In this document: positions 34,300 to 46,019 of the stretch, piece after piece | How the letters are laid out: each line of letters starts with the position of its first letter | Position numbering within the stretch: position 1 is the first letter of the stretch | Origin: Ceratotherium simum simum | Taxonomy: Eukaryota > Chordata > Mammalia > Perissodactyla > Rhinocerotidae | NCBI RefSeq assembly: GCF_000283155.1 | Contig: NW_004454282.1 | Span: 1,424,361-1,488,360 of the forward strand | Length of the DNA: 64,000 nucleotides | Reading direction: 5' to 3' | Translations under genes and position numbers: made by a program | Notes under the pieces: model-generated | Told to the model about the DNA's origin: nothing | Seen by the model: only the letters and a program-made list of their open reading frames with translations | Database searches by the model: none

Positions 34300-34418
34300 A
34301 TATAGTCTAGGAGATAGAGCTGCGGATACAGCCCTTACTTTCAAGATATCAGGGAAGACAGAGAACATAGGGCTAGCAGAAATGACCAGTTAACCAAAGA
34401 CAGACGCTCCCTTTCCAT
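34300..34418 (+). repeat. Local direct repeat, copy 1
   Basis: About 118 bp beginning atatagtctaggagatag and including 'cttactttcaagatatcagg', 'gaagaca' and 'ccagttaaccaaag' occurs again at 35761-35876, some 1.46 kb away in the same orientation. By eye about 85 percent of positions agree, with two single-base indels; similarity ends abruptly on both sides. It may be L2-derived and then locally duplicated. Confidence 0.75.
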
Positions 34419-34439
34419 GCAGCAGCATTGTTGCTAGGA

Positions 34440-34735
34440 AGCAGCTGTCCAGCCAGGGTTATTTCACAACCCTCCCTGCATGCAAGTGTAGCCGCATGGC
34501 AAGTTCTTGCCAATGGAATGTGAACGATGTAATGTGTGTCACTTTCAAGCTGACTAGGCTAAGAACTAGCTTTAATTTCTCCACTCTCTTTTCTCCTCTG
34601 CAATGACTGTGAAAGATGGCAAAGCCACAAGATGGAGGGAGCACCGGTCCCTGAATCCCCAGTGGAAGGCTGCTCATTGAACCCCTGCACTGTTCAGGTT
34701 CAATGAACTGTTGTTTAAGCAAAAAATAAACTTAT
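34440..34735 (+). mobile_element. ERVL-related solo LTR, family uncertain
   Basis: Motif order: 'caaccctccctgcatgcaag', 'gcatggcaagttcttgccaa', 'tggaatgtgaacgatgtaat', 'gatggcaaagccacaagatg', 'gtccctgaatccccag', then 'aaataaacttatatt'. The first half matches 7210-7345. No TSD was identified. Confidence 0.6.
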
Positions 34736-34859
34736 ATTATAATAGCCATAAAAATTTTTGTGTTCACCTGTTATAGAAACTAAGGTTTGTTTACCTGATA
34801 CAAAAGGCAAGTTTAACAGCATGTGATACGTGTTACAAAAGTGTTAAATACAATGGGAT

Positions 34860-35500
34860 ACTAGAAGAGGAAGGTTGAGGAAGATTAAGAAAAGCATCTA
34901 AAGTGGGATAAAGTATAAGCAATACCTCAATGATGAGTGGATACCAAGGTGAAGAGCCCACAGAAAGTCATAAGGGGCGGGAAGAAAGTGGGTGATACAA
35001 GGTGAGCATTTCAAGCAGAGGGAACAAAACATATAAAGCTCTAGAGAGTGAACAGGAATTGGCTGAAAGTGGTTCAATATGGCTGAAGTATGGAATGGGA
35101 TGGGGGGAGGTAAGAGAAACCTGCAAGGTCTAGATCTTGAAGGAGTTTAGACTTGATCCAAAGGGCAAGATTAATGGGTTTTAATCAGATTTGGGTTTCT
35201 AAAGGATAATTCTGGTTGCTGTGTGAAGGATGAAGGGAACAAGACTGAAGGCAGGGTGGCCAATGCAAAGGCCATATTCTAATCCTGGTAAGCAGGGACA
35301 GTGGCCCAAACTAAGGAAAAGGCAATGGGAATAGAGAGCAGTGGCCAGATGTGACAATGACTGGGTAAGGGAGAAAAAGGATAGAAAAGCTAGAGCCAGA
35401 GATAAATGCTGGTGTGGGAATGGAAGGGGCAGAGGACTTCGAACGCAAGATAATGCTGCAGTCTTGGTTTTGCTAATAGGTTGGTGGACGATTTTATCTG
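34860..35500 (-). mobile_element. LINE L2, reverse, internal part
   Basis: Antisense L2 sequence: 'gcatttcaagcagagggaac', 'gaaggagtttagacttgatc', 'gggttttaatcagatttggg', 'tctaaaggataattctggtt', 'gctgtgtgaaggatgaaggg' and 'gcagtggccagatgtgac', in L2 order, moderately diverged. A chance ORF at 35341-35535 lies within. Confidence 0.75.
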
Positions 35501-35760
35501 TAGATTTAGTTTTACCTGTAAAATGTGAATACTAACAAGTAATTTGCAGGGTTTTTGTCAGAATTGAATGAGACCCTGTATGTGGAAGTATTCTGTAACT
35601 CCACAGTGTTTGTAAAGGGAAGGCTCTCACCTACAGATAAAATCTACATAATCATTGTGCAGTTCTCTCAGCCTCAGGAATCTAAGGCTTGGAGTATCAT
35701 TAAGACCTATTGGAGGTGGAGTTTTAGAGGTCCCACATGGAGAAGGATTGCTTTCTATCA

Positions 35761-35876
35761 ATATAGTCTAGGAGATAGAAGTAGGGATACAGTCCCTTAC
35801 TTTCAAGATATCAGGGAAGACAAGAACATAGAGATAGCAGAGATGGTCAGTTAACCAAAGGTATATGTTCCCATCC
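35761..35876 (+). repeat. Local direct repeat, copy 2
   Basis: Second copy of the segment at 34300-34418. It shares both ends (atatagtctag and ccatg), the block 'cttactttcaagatatcagg' and the string 'cagttaaccaaag'. Flanking sequence is unrelated to that of copy 1. Confidence 0.75.
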
Positions 35877-37179
35877 ATGAGGATGGATCAACCTCACAAG
35901 TAATGAATGTGGGGTTGTATCTCCCCCAATGAGCCCACCATTTCCCTCAAAGTGAGTTGTAAGAGCCTCAAGGTGGCTCAGCTTTCCTTAACTAGACTGC
36001 ACTGGGGGACATCACATGCCTGAATGTCTTTGAGGTAATCCTATCTTCTGGCACAGCCGCTGAAGCCCTGCATTTCTAGCTTCCTCAAACTACTCCTGTG
36101 TCTCAGTCTTTTGGCTACCACTAAAAGTAAGAAACTCTCCATGATAGAGATCAGTGTTCCTAAGTTTCCTCATTTCTTCCAAAGGCACTCAGGCCTGTAG
36201 ATAGTTGGACTATTCAGAGTGACCCTTCCTTTACCAAATTAACTCCTATAAGGTCTCTTTGTGAGCACAGAGTGGAAACACAACAGGCCCTCAATAAACA
36301 TTTGCTATGCGGCTCCCAGGATCACACAACACATCTATAGCGTGGTTCTTTGATTCCTGATACCAGCTGGGCTCCCTGTACTACAGTTGACAGTTAATGA
36401 ACAAGACACTGAATTCATTTTTGAAAACCAGAACCACCTCTGCATTTAACTAATAAGATTTAGATGTTTAAGTCTGACTTGCAGAAACACTTGCCATTTC
36501 CTATGCATCTGGACCTTGGAGATAATTCAAAGAACTTCTCTCTTCAACCAGATTGACAAAGCATTTTTTGGACCAAAAGAAACCTGATTCAAGCAATTAT
36601 TCTTACATGTACTTTCCAAGGCTTGGTCAACTAACTAGGCAGGCCGCAAGTCATTGTTTATAGTAGAATGAACCTTTGATTGAAGGACCTGGGTCAAAGA
36701 TAAAAAAGAGCAGTTCATAGAACACGGCAGCTGGTATTACAAACTCTTTGCATAAAGCAAAAATTCGCAACAAGTATAGATGCATCATTAGTGCTTTTGG
36801 AACCATAAACCTCTCATTTGATTGCGCCATTTAAAATGTTTGATGGAGTGTATTGTGGTGTCTAATTTAGTTGTTCTTGAACAGTGGCATGGATGATGTT
36901 CCCCATTTGCGTTTGCAGCTCATCAGACGTCTGCCATTCTCCTGTGATGAGAAATGATTCCAGAAGGGAAAAGGAGGTTACAGGGTGAAATGGAGTAGAT
37001 ACTGTCACAGGGCAATGGTGGTACAGTCAAGATGCCAGCCCCAGGTAGATGGCATTGGAGTCCAGGCTAGTCAGCTTTCTCAGAGGGCACTTCTGCCTGG
37101 TTCTGCCCCAGAACACAGTAGTAAAGCATTCTGCACAGGGTGGGCACTACAGTGGGCTGTGGTTTTATTTGCTCAACAT
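35877..37179. other. Single-copy-like DNA
   Basis: I recognise no transposon or exon. An L2-like end, 'ggccctcaataaacatttgc', lies near 36285-36305, but the sequence before it is not clearly L2. Confidence 0.4.
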
Positions 37180-37742
37180 ATATACCCATCTCCCTTCTAG
37201 TAACAGAACATCCTTTCCTTTGGGAAACTCCTCCACCAGTACATGTGGACTTTGTCAATCATAGCTCCCCACTCCCATCCCAACCCTGTGACTGGAGTGG
37301 GTATGTAGACCAGGCTGGGTCAATCAGTGCACTTCCCCTCTGGAAATGGTGACTGGCTCAGGAACAGGCATGTGACCAAAGTCAGACCAATTAGATTCCA
37401 TCTTCAGACTTCATCAAATTAGTCGGAGGGATAGCTTGCTCTTGGTTTTGGCTCACAAGTTGTGACACACAGGCCGGGGTTATCAGCACCCATCTTTCCC
37501 AACATGTGGAACGAGCCTTTCTGAGCCAGGAGAGGGCAAGCCGAGTGTCCAGAGAAAAGCAGGGCCAGACATGGATAGTGCATCAGAGAGCACTCACGGT
37601 CTGAGTCCCCGCAGCCAGGAATGAAAGCCACACGTGGACTCCCTGGGTGCATAAGCTAATACATACCACTGCCTCCATTTCATCATGCAGCTGGTTTGAG
37701 TTGGGTTTTTGTCACTTGAAATAAAGAATTCTGCCTAATATA
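37180..37742 (+). mobile_element. Unclassified LTR-like repeat
   Basis: Marks: 'ggctgggtcaatcagtgcac', 'caggaacaggcatgtgacca', 'catctttcccaacatgtgga', and the 3' end 'gctggtttgagttgggtttt', 'tgtcacttgaaataaagaat', 'tctgcctaatatag'. The same order occurs at 58915-59345 and, reversed, at 49240-49620. The start is approximate and no TSD was seen. Confidence 0.55.
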
Positions 37743-37866
37743 GTTGTTAAAAACATGCAATTTAAATGAAAGGATCAATTAAACTTTTCCATAGTTCATT
37801 CTATCATGACCCGTGTCTAGGCACTACTCGTGCTGGATTTCTGATTCTAGAGGACATGAAACGATT

Positions 37867-38078
37867 ACAGTCATATGCCACATAACAACATTTCGGTCAA
37901 TGACAGACCACATATGATGGTGGTCCCATAAGACTAGTACCATATAGCCTAGGGTTGTAATAGGCTATACCATCTAGGTTTGTGTAAAGACACTCTATGA
38001 TGTTTGCACAACAACAAATCGTCTAATGACGCATTTCTCAGAACATATCTCTGTCGTTAAGTGATGCCAGACTATACT
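37867..38078. mobile_element. Non-autonomous DNA transposon with inverted ends
   Basis: The left end 'agtcatatgccacataacaac' is a degenerate inverted match of the right end, 'gtcgttaagtgatgccagact'. Inside are 'ggtggtcccataagactagt', 'accatatagcctagg' and 'ctatgatgtttgcacaacaa', the marks of a common mammalian palindromic element. Family name not recalled with confidence. Confidence 0.7.
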
Positions 38079-38369
38079 TGTAGTACTTTTTTTTTTTTGT
38101 GAGAGTGATAAAAATCACATTAGGGTGAAGTTGGCCAAGAGGCCATTTTTTCTTCCATGTGTGGAAAGAGATTATATTTAAATGTTAGAGCTAGGTTGTC
38201 ACCATCTATCACTGCCATACCAGACTCAGTGGTATACAGCAATTTCCTCTCGGACAAAGGCAGAAAGAGTTGTTATTCAAGTGAAGGGTTGTCATGGAGA
38301 AAAATAATCCCTTTCTCAACACTTGTATCCTGCCCTCCATTTCAAGTCTCCATTTCCTATCACTTATTT

Positions 38370-39235
38370 TTTTTAACAATATCTTTATTAAGATATATTT
38401 TACATAGTTGTATAATTTACCTAGTTAAAGTATACATACAATTCAAGGGTTGTTAGTATACTTGCAGAGTTGTGCAACCATCACCACAATCAAATTCAGA
38501 GTCCTTTCATCACCCCAAACAGAAACTCTGTACCCTTTAGCAGGTACCCTCCAGTTCTCCCCTCCCTTCAGCCCTAGGTAACTACTAATCTGCTTTCTGT
38601 CTCTGTGAATTTGCCTATTCTGAAATTTCATTTGACTGGAGTCATCCAATATGTGATCTTTTGTGACTGGCTTCTTTCACTTAGCTTTATGTTTTCAAGG
38701 TTCATCCATTCAGGTATCAGTATTTCATTCCTTTTCATGGCAGAATAATATTTTATTGTATGGATATACTACATTTTGTTTATCCAGTTATTCACTGATG
38801 GACATTTGGGTTGTTTCCCAGTTTGGGGCTATTATAAATAACACTGTTATGAACATGCATGTACAGTGTTTCTGTGGACATATGTTTTCATTTCTCTTGG
38901 GTATATTCATAGGAATGGAAATGTAGATCATATGGTAATTCTATTTTTAACTTTTTGAGGAACTGCCATACTGTTTCCAAAGTGGCTGCACCATTTTGTA
39001 TCCCCACCAGCAGTGTACAAGGCTTCCAATTTCTCCACGTCCTTGTCAGTCCTTACAGTGTCTTTTTGATTACAGCCATCCTAGTGGGTGTGAAGTGGTA
39101 TCTCACTGATTTTGATCTGCATTTCCCTGGTGGCTAATGAGGTTGAGCGTCCTTTCATGTACTTGGTGGCCATTTTTATATCTTCTTTGGAGAAATGTCT
39201 ATTCAGATTATTAGCCCATTTTTTAATTGGGTTCT
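38370..39235 (-). mobile_element. L1 (L1M-type) 3' end, reverse
   Basis: Continuous antisense L1 3' region beginning after a short T-rich start: 'caaccatcaccacaatcaaa', 'ggcttctttcacttagcttt', 'gttgtttcccagtttggggc', 'ccatactgtttccaaagtgg', 'gtatccccaccagcagtgta', 'catttccctggtggctaatg' and 'tattagcccattttttaatt'. It is better preserved than the copy at 15060, with no intact ORF. Confidence 0.92.
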
Positions 39236-39459
39236 CTCACTTTGATAGCAGTGGCAAGGGCACTTTGGTGAACAGAACTTGGTCTCAAGCTTTGGAGTGA
39301 CTTTATCTATTGCTGGGAAATGCACTCTGTATGGTAAGTGGAACCAGGAAGATGAACATGAAAGGGGACGGTGCAAAGAGAAGACAAGCATTTCATCCCC
39401 ATCCTAGGGCAAGAGGCAAGGCGAATGGATTTGGGGGGGCCAAGTGCTAATACCTCTTT

Positions 39460-39765
39460 TCAATCCTCAGGACTCAGTTTCCATGTCACCTCCTCAAAGA
39501 AGTCTTCCTTGATTGCTCCTAGAGAGATCCTGTGAATTATGTTTTATATGAGGCCTGTTTTTTTGGTTTCCTTCATAACACTTTTATGACTTAAAATTAT
39601 TTGAATTTTCTGCTTCCTTTTTTTTTTTCTTTTAACTCTGTCTTTCAGCAATTTGAGGGCAAAGTTCATGTCTGTCTCGCTACTGCTGTGTTCTTAGCAG
39701 CTATCTCGGTGCCTGGTATAGTGCCTTTGCTCAACAAATATTTCTTAAATGGAAAATAGCTCAGG
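39460..39765 (+). mobile_element. LINE L2 3' end
   Basis: L2 order: 'ccatgtcacctcctcaaaga', 'agtcttccttgattgctcc', 'caatttgagggcaaagttca', 'cagctatctcggtgcctggt', 'gctcaacaaatatttcttaa'. A run of T at 39619-39630 interrupts it. Confidence 0.8.
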
Positions 39766-40569
39766 TTATGAGAGAACAGTTATGTTAGCTTATGTTCTTC
39801 AAATATTGGAGAAAACTTTATGAAATAGTCCCTACTAAAAGACTAACTTTCAAACAAACTCACTTCTGCCTTCATATCTATAACATTTACTTGGCAGAAT
39901 CAACATCTATAATATGCTCACAATATTCAATCTTGAAAATTATGATATATACTAACACTTTTCATATACTCTTCATTCAGAGGAAAGTTTAGCTCAGGAT
40001 AGGCTCCTCTTGGAATCCATTACCCATCGACTAAAAGGATTTTATTAATAAGGCAATGTTATCTATACTATAATCCCACCGTACTGAGCCCACCGGCAAT
40101 GGAATTTGAAGACCCCAAAGGGCTCCATCTTTTGTTCTGCGTTAAGGAAAAATGCTCCTTGGAGTGAGAATAACACATCTTACTTTACTTAAGCACAAGT
40201 TCTGAATTCCACTCTGTCACTGAAGCGCTATTTCTATGCCATTTCCTATATTGGTCGTGCTCATGTAGAATAAATATTTGAACAATATTCAGAAATAGGA
40301 CATGAAATCCCAGACTGGGATGTGAGGATTTTTAAAAATTATGAGTGGTTTTTAATGCTTGTTCATGTATTTACTATGTTGCAGAACTCTAGCTAAATGG
40401 AAGGGCCTTTCTTTCCCTTGTCCACAACCCTCCCTTCCCAAGCATACAAGAAAAGATCCCTGTTGGTGGCTGATTATATACTGAGGACGAGGGAGGCATC
40501 TAGGTTCATTCTCAGGGGGCTGGATGGGTATTAATGTCATATTTTGAGATAAGGAGTAGTAGCATGCAA

Positions 40570-40765
40570 GGTGGTATTGAGAGCCAGTCTCTCTGGGTTT
40601 GAATCCTGACACTGACACCACAGGCTATGTAACTTTGGGCAAGTTAGTCTCTCTTTGCCTCTGTTTCTCTATCTGTAAAATGAAGCTGTAAGGATAAAAT
40701 GACTTAATATACATAAAGCACTTAGAACTGTGCTGGAAGATAGCGTCTATAATTATTTACTTTCT
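40570..40765 (+). mobile_element. MIR SINE
   Basis: Good MIR: 'gagccagtctctctgggttt', 'gaatcctgacactgacacca', 'tatgtaactttgggcaagtt', 'tctatctgtaaaatgaagct', 'aagcacttagaactgtgct'. Confidence 0.85.
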
Positions 40766-40799
40766 TCTCTTTCATCCTCATTAGTATCACCATCATCAT

Positions 40800-41180
40800 C
40801 GAGACTGCAGGAGGAGAAGGAATTTAGGGGAAGGTAGGTAAACTGCTGATATGTTCCATTTTGGACACATTCACTTTAAGGTACCTGTGGGACAAGCAGT
40901 TAGGGACATTTAGTAGGTAAACGGAGAAATTGGCCTGGAGCTCAAGTGAGATATCTGGGTGCTGATGTGGCTTGGGAGCCACTTGTATACAGGTGATAGA
41001 TGAGTGTGTGAGACTGGATAAGAGCACATATGGAAAGCAGGTGGAGTGAGAAGAGAGCAGGAGTTAAGGGCAATGCTTTAAAAGGGAATACAAAGGAAGA
41101 GGAACCAGGAGGTTGAGAGGAATTAGGAGGTCACTGGTAACATTTACCAGAGCAAAGAGGACAGAAATAGCCGAATTGAA
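40800..41180 (-). mobile_element. LINE L2, reverse, internal part
   Basis: Antisense L2: 'attttggacacattcacttt', 'aaggtacctgtgggacaagc', 'ggcctggagctcaagtgaga', 'gaggaaccaggaggttgaga' and 'ggtcactggtaacattta'. An overlapping 67-codon ORF is incidental. Confidence 0.7.
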
Positions 41181-41595
41181 GTTGGAGGCTGTGACCTGGT
41201 GCATAATTACATAATATGCTCTGGTAGGAAAGAAAGTAAATGGTTGGTATTAAGAATTCAGGGAGCTAAGTCCTGCCTTGGTACCTCTTTCTCTTCAGGG
41301 CTGTCAATGCAAGAAGCTTCTGTCCAAGGAAGAATAATTTACAGAATGGGGAATAGGGTAAGAGCTTAGTAGTTACTTGGCAAGTACTGACTTGCAATGG
41401 GTGGCCTTTTTGATAAAATCAAATTGGAGCATGAACCTGAACATCTGGCTTGGCCCTTGGACTTAAGTTTCTCATCTTTATCATATGAAAGCAAGAAATT
41501 AAAAAGGTGGGAAGAGGGTACTCATAGAATGGGGACAGGAATTGAAGAGGGAAGTGGGGCATGGTTGCACTCCTGACAAGGTACAGGTATCCTGC

Positions 41596-42077
41596 TGCTA
41601 TGGACTGNNNNNNNNNNNNNNNNNNNNNNNNNNNNNNNNNNNNNNNNNNNNNNNNNNNNNNNNNNNNNNNNNNNNNNNNNNNNNNNNNNNNNNNNNNNNN
41701 NNNNNNNCCCCGCCTCCCACCCCTTATTCATGTCTTAAAGCCCTAACTCCAATGTGATGGTATTTGGAGATGGGGACTTTGAGAGGTAATTAGGGTTATA
41801 TGAGATCATGAGGGTGGGGTCTTCATGACGAGATTAATGTCCTTATAAGAAGAGAGTAGAGAGCTTTGTCTCTCTCTCTTTCTCTTTCTGCCATGTGAGG
41901 ACACAGCAAGAAGAGACAGCTATCTGTAGCCAGGAAGCGGGCCCTCACCAGGCATTGAATCAGCCGGCACTTTGATCTTGGACCTCCCAACCTCCAGAAC
42001 TGTGAGAAATAAATGTCTGTTGTTTAAGCCACTGAGTCTATGGTAATTTGTTATAGCAGTCCAAACCAATTAAGACA
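41596..42077 (+). mobile_element. MaLR solo LTR (MLT1A-like) containing an assembly gap
   Basis: It begins tgctatggactg (41596-41607), meets the N run, then resumes 'ccccgcctcccaccccttat' and 'tcatgtcttaaagccctaac', 'ggagatggggactttgagag', 'gccatgtgaggacacagcaa', 'gaactgtgagaaataaatgt', ending 'aattaagaca'. The flanking TSD cctgc is exact (41591-41595 and 42078-42082), so one intact element spans the gap. Confidence 0.92.
41608..41707. other. Assembly gap, exactly 100 N
   Basis: The run is exactly 100 bases, a common placeholder length for a gap of unknown size. It follows the first 12 bases of an MLT1A-like LTR and precedes its C-rich region. Predicted ORFs crossing it are meaningless. Confidence 0.99.
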
Positions 42078-42082
42078 CCTGC

Positions 42083-43129
42083 TCACTAGTAAAATATGGC
42101 CCAATGAGCACCCCACATGAACAGTCCCTCCTCTGTTGTGAGGGCTTAATATTCTGTCACGATTTCACCATAGAGACAGTGTCAGAAATGTGAGATGAGG
42201 GGCCGACTGTGTCCCTCCCTCTCCTGGCAGTTAACTGAGCTGACGTTGGGGGTTACCAGGGTATATATGCCAGAGGATGTGATTTTCATATCTGGCATAT
42301 GATCCACAAAAACAGTACTTTCTTGATCTTTTAAAAAGAGTTCCTAATGACAGAATACTTGGAAGTTATTATACTCTTCATAGAACACCATGAAATATTG
42401 ATACAGTTAATTCTAGGAACAATTTCAGGCATAAAATATAGCTCTATTGTATGTCACAATATAAAATCATAACCACAAACACACATCCATAAAAAAGCAT
42501 GCTGTTGAATTAAGAGTGATTGGCTGTTTGCGTTAACTTTTGCTTGCTACTTATTCGTTTGATTTGGTATCAGGCAGCACACACCAGCAGGCGAGCAGTA
42601 GCAGGTGCAGAAAGACTGAAAATTTTTGGCAAAGAAAAGCTTAAAATTGAGAAAATTTTATCCATTAAGTTATATTTTCTGGAAATTGCAATAACCCAGC
42701 AATTATTTCAATTTAGTGATGGAACATGTCTGTTTTGCAGAGACTGAGAATCTCTAAACTAGTTCTTAAAATTTCACACTACAAATTGTTCTATGCCACA
42801 AAGGCCACGACTTGTCTAGTAACAGACACGATATTAACGAAAGCTCAAATCTGCACTGGCAGTGGGATGAGAATAGCTAAGAGAAAGTGTAGTTCAGCTG
42901 TTTGTACTCCCCATTTCCTGTTACCAAATGGCAATGGACTTTTCAACTTTCTTGCCCTTTCTCATACATAGTTTTCCAAAATTTTTGTGCCAAATAAAAA
43001 AGAACAGCTATCTGGGGAAGAGGGAAGAGTGAGGCAGTGTGAAGAGAGTCTCTCCTTCCTTCACTTAATTCTGAGAGCTTCTTGCTGCTATGCTCTCCTA
43101 AGCAGCACATTGGGTAAATTTTTTTTCCT
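42083..43129. other. Single-copy-like DNA
   Basis: No element or exon is recognised. A CCAAT-like 'gtgattggctg' near 42516 and several TTAATT-type runs stand in AT-rich sequence. Confidence 0.4.
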
Positions 43130-43245
43130 CTCTACCAGAATATAAGCAGTGGGCCAAGGTCTCAGCATAATCAATTGTTGTACCCTCCAGCATTTACACT
43201 GGGCTTGGCACATAGTAGGTGCTTAATAAACATTTGCTCATGGAA
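43130..43245 (+). mobile_element. LINE L2 3' end
   Basis: Short terminal fragment: 'tgttgtaccctccagcattt', 'gggcttggcacatagtaggt', 'gcttaataaacatttgctca'. Confidence 0.75.
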
Positions 43246-43279
43246 TCTGAAGTTCTGTAGAAGCATTGTTTTAAAATGG

Positions 43280-43470
43280 AACGACTTTTGGTGTAATACA
43301 TACCTGGATTTGATCTCAGCTTACTACCTTAGACAAGGAACTTAATGTCTCTAAATTGATGTGCACGTCTGTTAAATTGAGGCAATAGTACTTACTTTAT
43401 AGCATTGTCATGAGAATTAAAAGTTACTCAAAGAAGAGCATTAATATAGTGCTTTGCAAAATGGCAGCTA
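43280..43470 (+). mobile_element. MIR SINE
   Basis: MIR order: 'acatacctggatttgatctc', 'taccttagacaaggaactta', 'gtctgttaaattgaggcaat', 'catgagaattaaaagttac' and 'atatagtgctttgcaaaatg'. Confidence 0.7.
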
Positions 43471-44514
43471 TTGTTTTTCCAGACTAAAAATGAAATTTCT
43501 TGGAATTTTACCAAAAGCTTTACCAAATGCATGATAATGAAGCAGTGTGGATTTATTCTAAGTGTAATTTTGACAATATAGCATTTCGTATTTTTAAAAA
43601 CCATGTAAATTTGCATTGTAGCAATTTGGAGTCCACATAGTGGAAAACTATGTCTCATATTTGCTTTAATCCTCTACTGTTAACAGTTAAAGGCAAAGAA
43701 CTTTACCAAAGAGGCTCTAAGGTTATTTGGTTACAGAGTGAGCAAAAGCTCAGGAAGTGTACTATTTTAATGGAAATATTTTTTGCTCTCTCATATTAAT
43801 GCTGTCTTCGTTAATTAACACCACCAGATATACTATGATTACCATTCAAGGAAAACAGATGGGCCCTGGGTTTGATTGCCAATTTTCTAAGCTGATCTAC
43901 CTATAAAGAGAACTACTGTGAACTATATAGATTTACCAATAATATCAAATTAAAGAAAGAAACAAACAAAAAGCATATAAGACCCATAACAAGGTCACAC
44001 CATTAGGCAGAATAAGGGAACAGAAACCATTGGGGCTTTCTGAGCTAAATTTCAAAATTAGAATGGGCCTCTAATGCTAATTAAGGCTGAGCATCTCTAT
44101 TTAAAAATAGCAGCACTCTCCTTGGCCACTAGGTAGAGGTATTTTTTTCTGTTTATGGCGATGCACTAGGTGGGTAAAGGCTAACCATGCCCTTCTTGCT
44201 TTGATACATACAACCCTGGACCTGAATAGATTTAGTTGACAAGTATATTATCCATTTGCTCACCACAGATGATGCTAAGTGTCATCTCCAGCTTGTAATT
44301 AGGGAGAAAGAGCAAAAATTAATCATGAAGATGAGCCTGTGAATCTAATTTTGGAGAGCTGGTCTCAGGAGGTGGCCCAAGATATGTAATCCGAATCGAA
44401 GGACATCTGTTACATACAGCTTCCCCAATCTAGACTCTGCAGCTTCCAAATTCCTAGCGTGAAAGATAATCTGATCACTTCTGGTGATTCCTGTTTAAAG
44501 TGTATATAATTTAT
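43471..44514. other. AT-rich single-copy-like DNA
   Basis: There is no visible transposon. At 44060-44115 'ctaatgctaattaaggctga' is followed by 'tttaaaaatagcagc', pairing homeodomain-like TAATTA with a MEF2-like TTAAAAATAG (44101-44110). Confidence 0.4.
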
Positions 44515-44600
44515 TTGTCCTTGAAACCAATATTTATTGAGCACCTTCATTATACCAGGCACTGCTGATACAGCAGTGCACAATAATTCCAGGATGATTA
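44515..44600 (-). mobile_element. LINE L2 3' end, reverse
   Basis: Antisense L2 end: 'caatatttattgagcacctt', 'ataccaggcactgctgatac', 'agcagtgcacaata'. Confidence 0.7.
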
Positions 44601-45174
44601 ACGTATTATCTCATTAATGCCTTAGTGTGAATCCATTTATCAGAAAAATTTCCTCTATAAAGAGTAGAGAAGACAGGTAGAAAAGAGAAAAACTGCTGAA
44701 CATTTAGAAGCTGGAGATAACTGTGGTGTAGATTAATCAGAACTTTTGGTTGTAAGTAACAAGACAATCTGATCTATCTAAGACATTGTCTTTTCAAAGA
44801 ACCAGCTTTTAGTTTGGTTGATTTTCCTATATTTTTATTTTCAGTTTTATTGATTTCTCCTCTAATTTGTATTATTTCTTTTCTTTTGCTTGCTTTAGAA
44901 ATAATTACTCTCCTTTCTCTAGTTCCCTAAGGTAGAAGCTTAGGTTATTGGTTATAGATCTTTCTTTTTTTCTAATATATGTATTTTACGCTGTAGATTT
45001 CCCTTTAAGCACTGTTTTGCTGCATTCTATAATTTGGTAAATTGTATTTTCATTTGTTAAAAATATTTTAACATTTCTTTTGACACTTTCTTTGATGCAT
45101 GTGTTATTTTGAAGTGTGTTGTTTAATTTTTAACATACTTTGGGATTTTCCAATTAAGCTTCTATCATCGATTT

Positions 45175-45522
45175 CTAGTTTAATTCCATTGTGGTCTGAG
45201 AGCATATTTGTATAATTTGTGTAAATTTGTTTAGGTAAATTTTATGGTCCAGAATGTGGTCTACCTTGGCACAAGTTCCACGTGAGCTTGGAAAGAATGT
45301 GTATTCTGCTGTTGTTAAATGGAGTATTCTATAAACGTCAATTAGATCAAGTTGATACATAACACTGTTCAGCTCATCTATATCCTTGCTGATTTTCTGC
45401 CTGCTTGATCTGATTACTGACAGACGAGTGTTGAAGTCTCCACTATAATAATGGATTTGTCTATTCCTCCTTTCACTTCTATCAGTTTTTGCCTCATGTA
45501 TTTTCACACTTGTTAGGTGCAT
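45175..45522 (-). pseudogene. L1 ORF2 endonuclease fragment
   Basis: The 115-residue reading frame matches the second half of the L1 ORF2 APE-like endonuclease. The GDFNTRLS motif is followed by RQKISKDIDELN, QLDLIDVYR, TAEYTFFPSSRGT and KVDHILDHK. The usual SDHN motif lies next, but in another frame (bases near 45188-45199), so a frameshift precedes the stop. It is a decayed part of the host L1 with no downstream reverse transcriptase, and cannot be active. Confidence 0.92.
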
Positions 45523-45779
45523 ACACAGTAAATTTTGTTATGTCTTCTTGGAGAATTGACTCCTTTATCATTATGTAATGCCCTTGTCTCTGATAATCTT
45601 CCTTGTTCCAAAATCTGCTTTGTCCGAAATTAATATAGCTACTCCAGCTTTTTAAAAACTAGTGTTAGCAAGGTATATGCCTTTACTTTTAACCTATTTA
45701 AGTCTTGACATTAAAGTGAGAAAGTGAGTTTCTGTGGACAATATATAGTTGGGTCTTGTTTTTGTTTTAATCCAACTCT

Positions 45780-46019
45780 TTTTTTTTTTTTTTTTAGGAA
45801 CATTAGCCCTGAGCTAACATCTGTTGCCAATTCTCCTCGTTTTGCTGAGGAAGATTGGCTCTGGGCTAACATCTGTACCCATCTTCCTCTACTTTATATA
45901 GGACGCCACCACAGCATGGCTTGACAAGTGGTGTGTCGGTCTGCGCCCAGGGACCCGCCAACCCTGGGCCGCCAAAGCAGAGTGTGCGAACTTAACCACT
46001 ACGCCACCAAGCTGGCCCC
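45780..46019 (-). mobile_element. ERE SINE, long-tail class C, reverse, inside L1
   Basis: It starts with a T run (45780-45796), then antisense 'tgagctaacatctgttgcca', 'ttttgctgaggaagattggc', 'caccacagcatggcttgaca' and the head 'taaccactacgccaccaagc'. The 8-bp flank ccaactct appears on both sides (45772-45779 and 46020-46027). It sits within L1 sequence that continues on either side. Confidence 0.92.

Noticed and set aside
41522..41757. ORFs running through the N block
   Set aside because: The residues across the gap are undefined and the sequence is an LTR.
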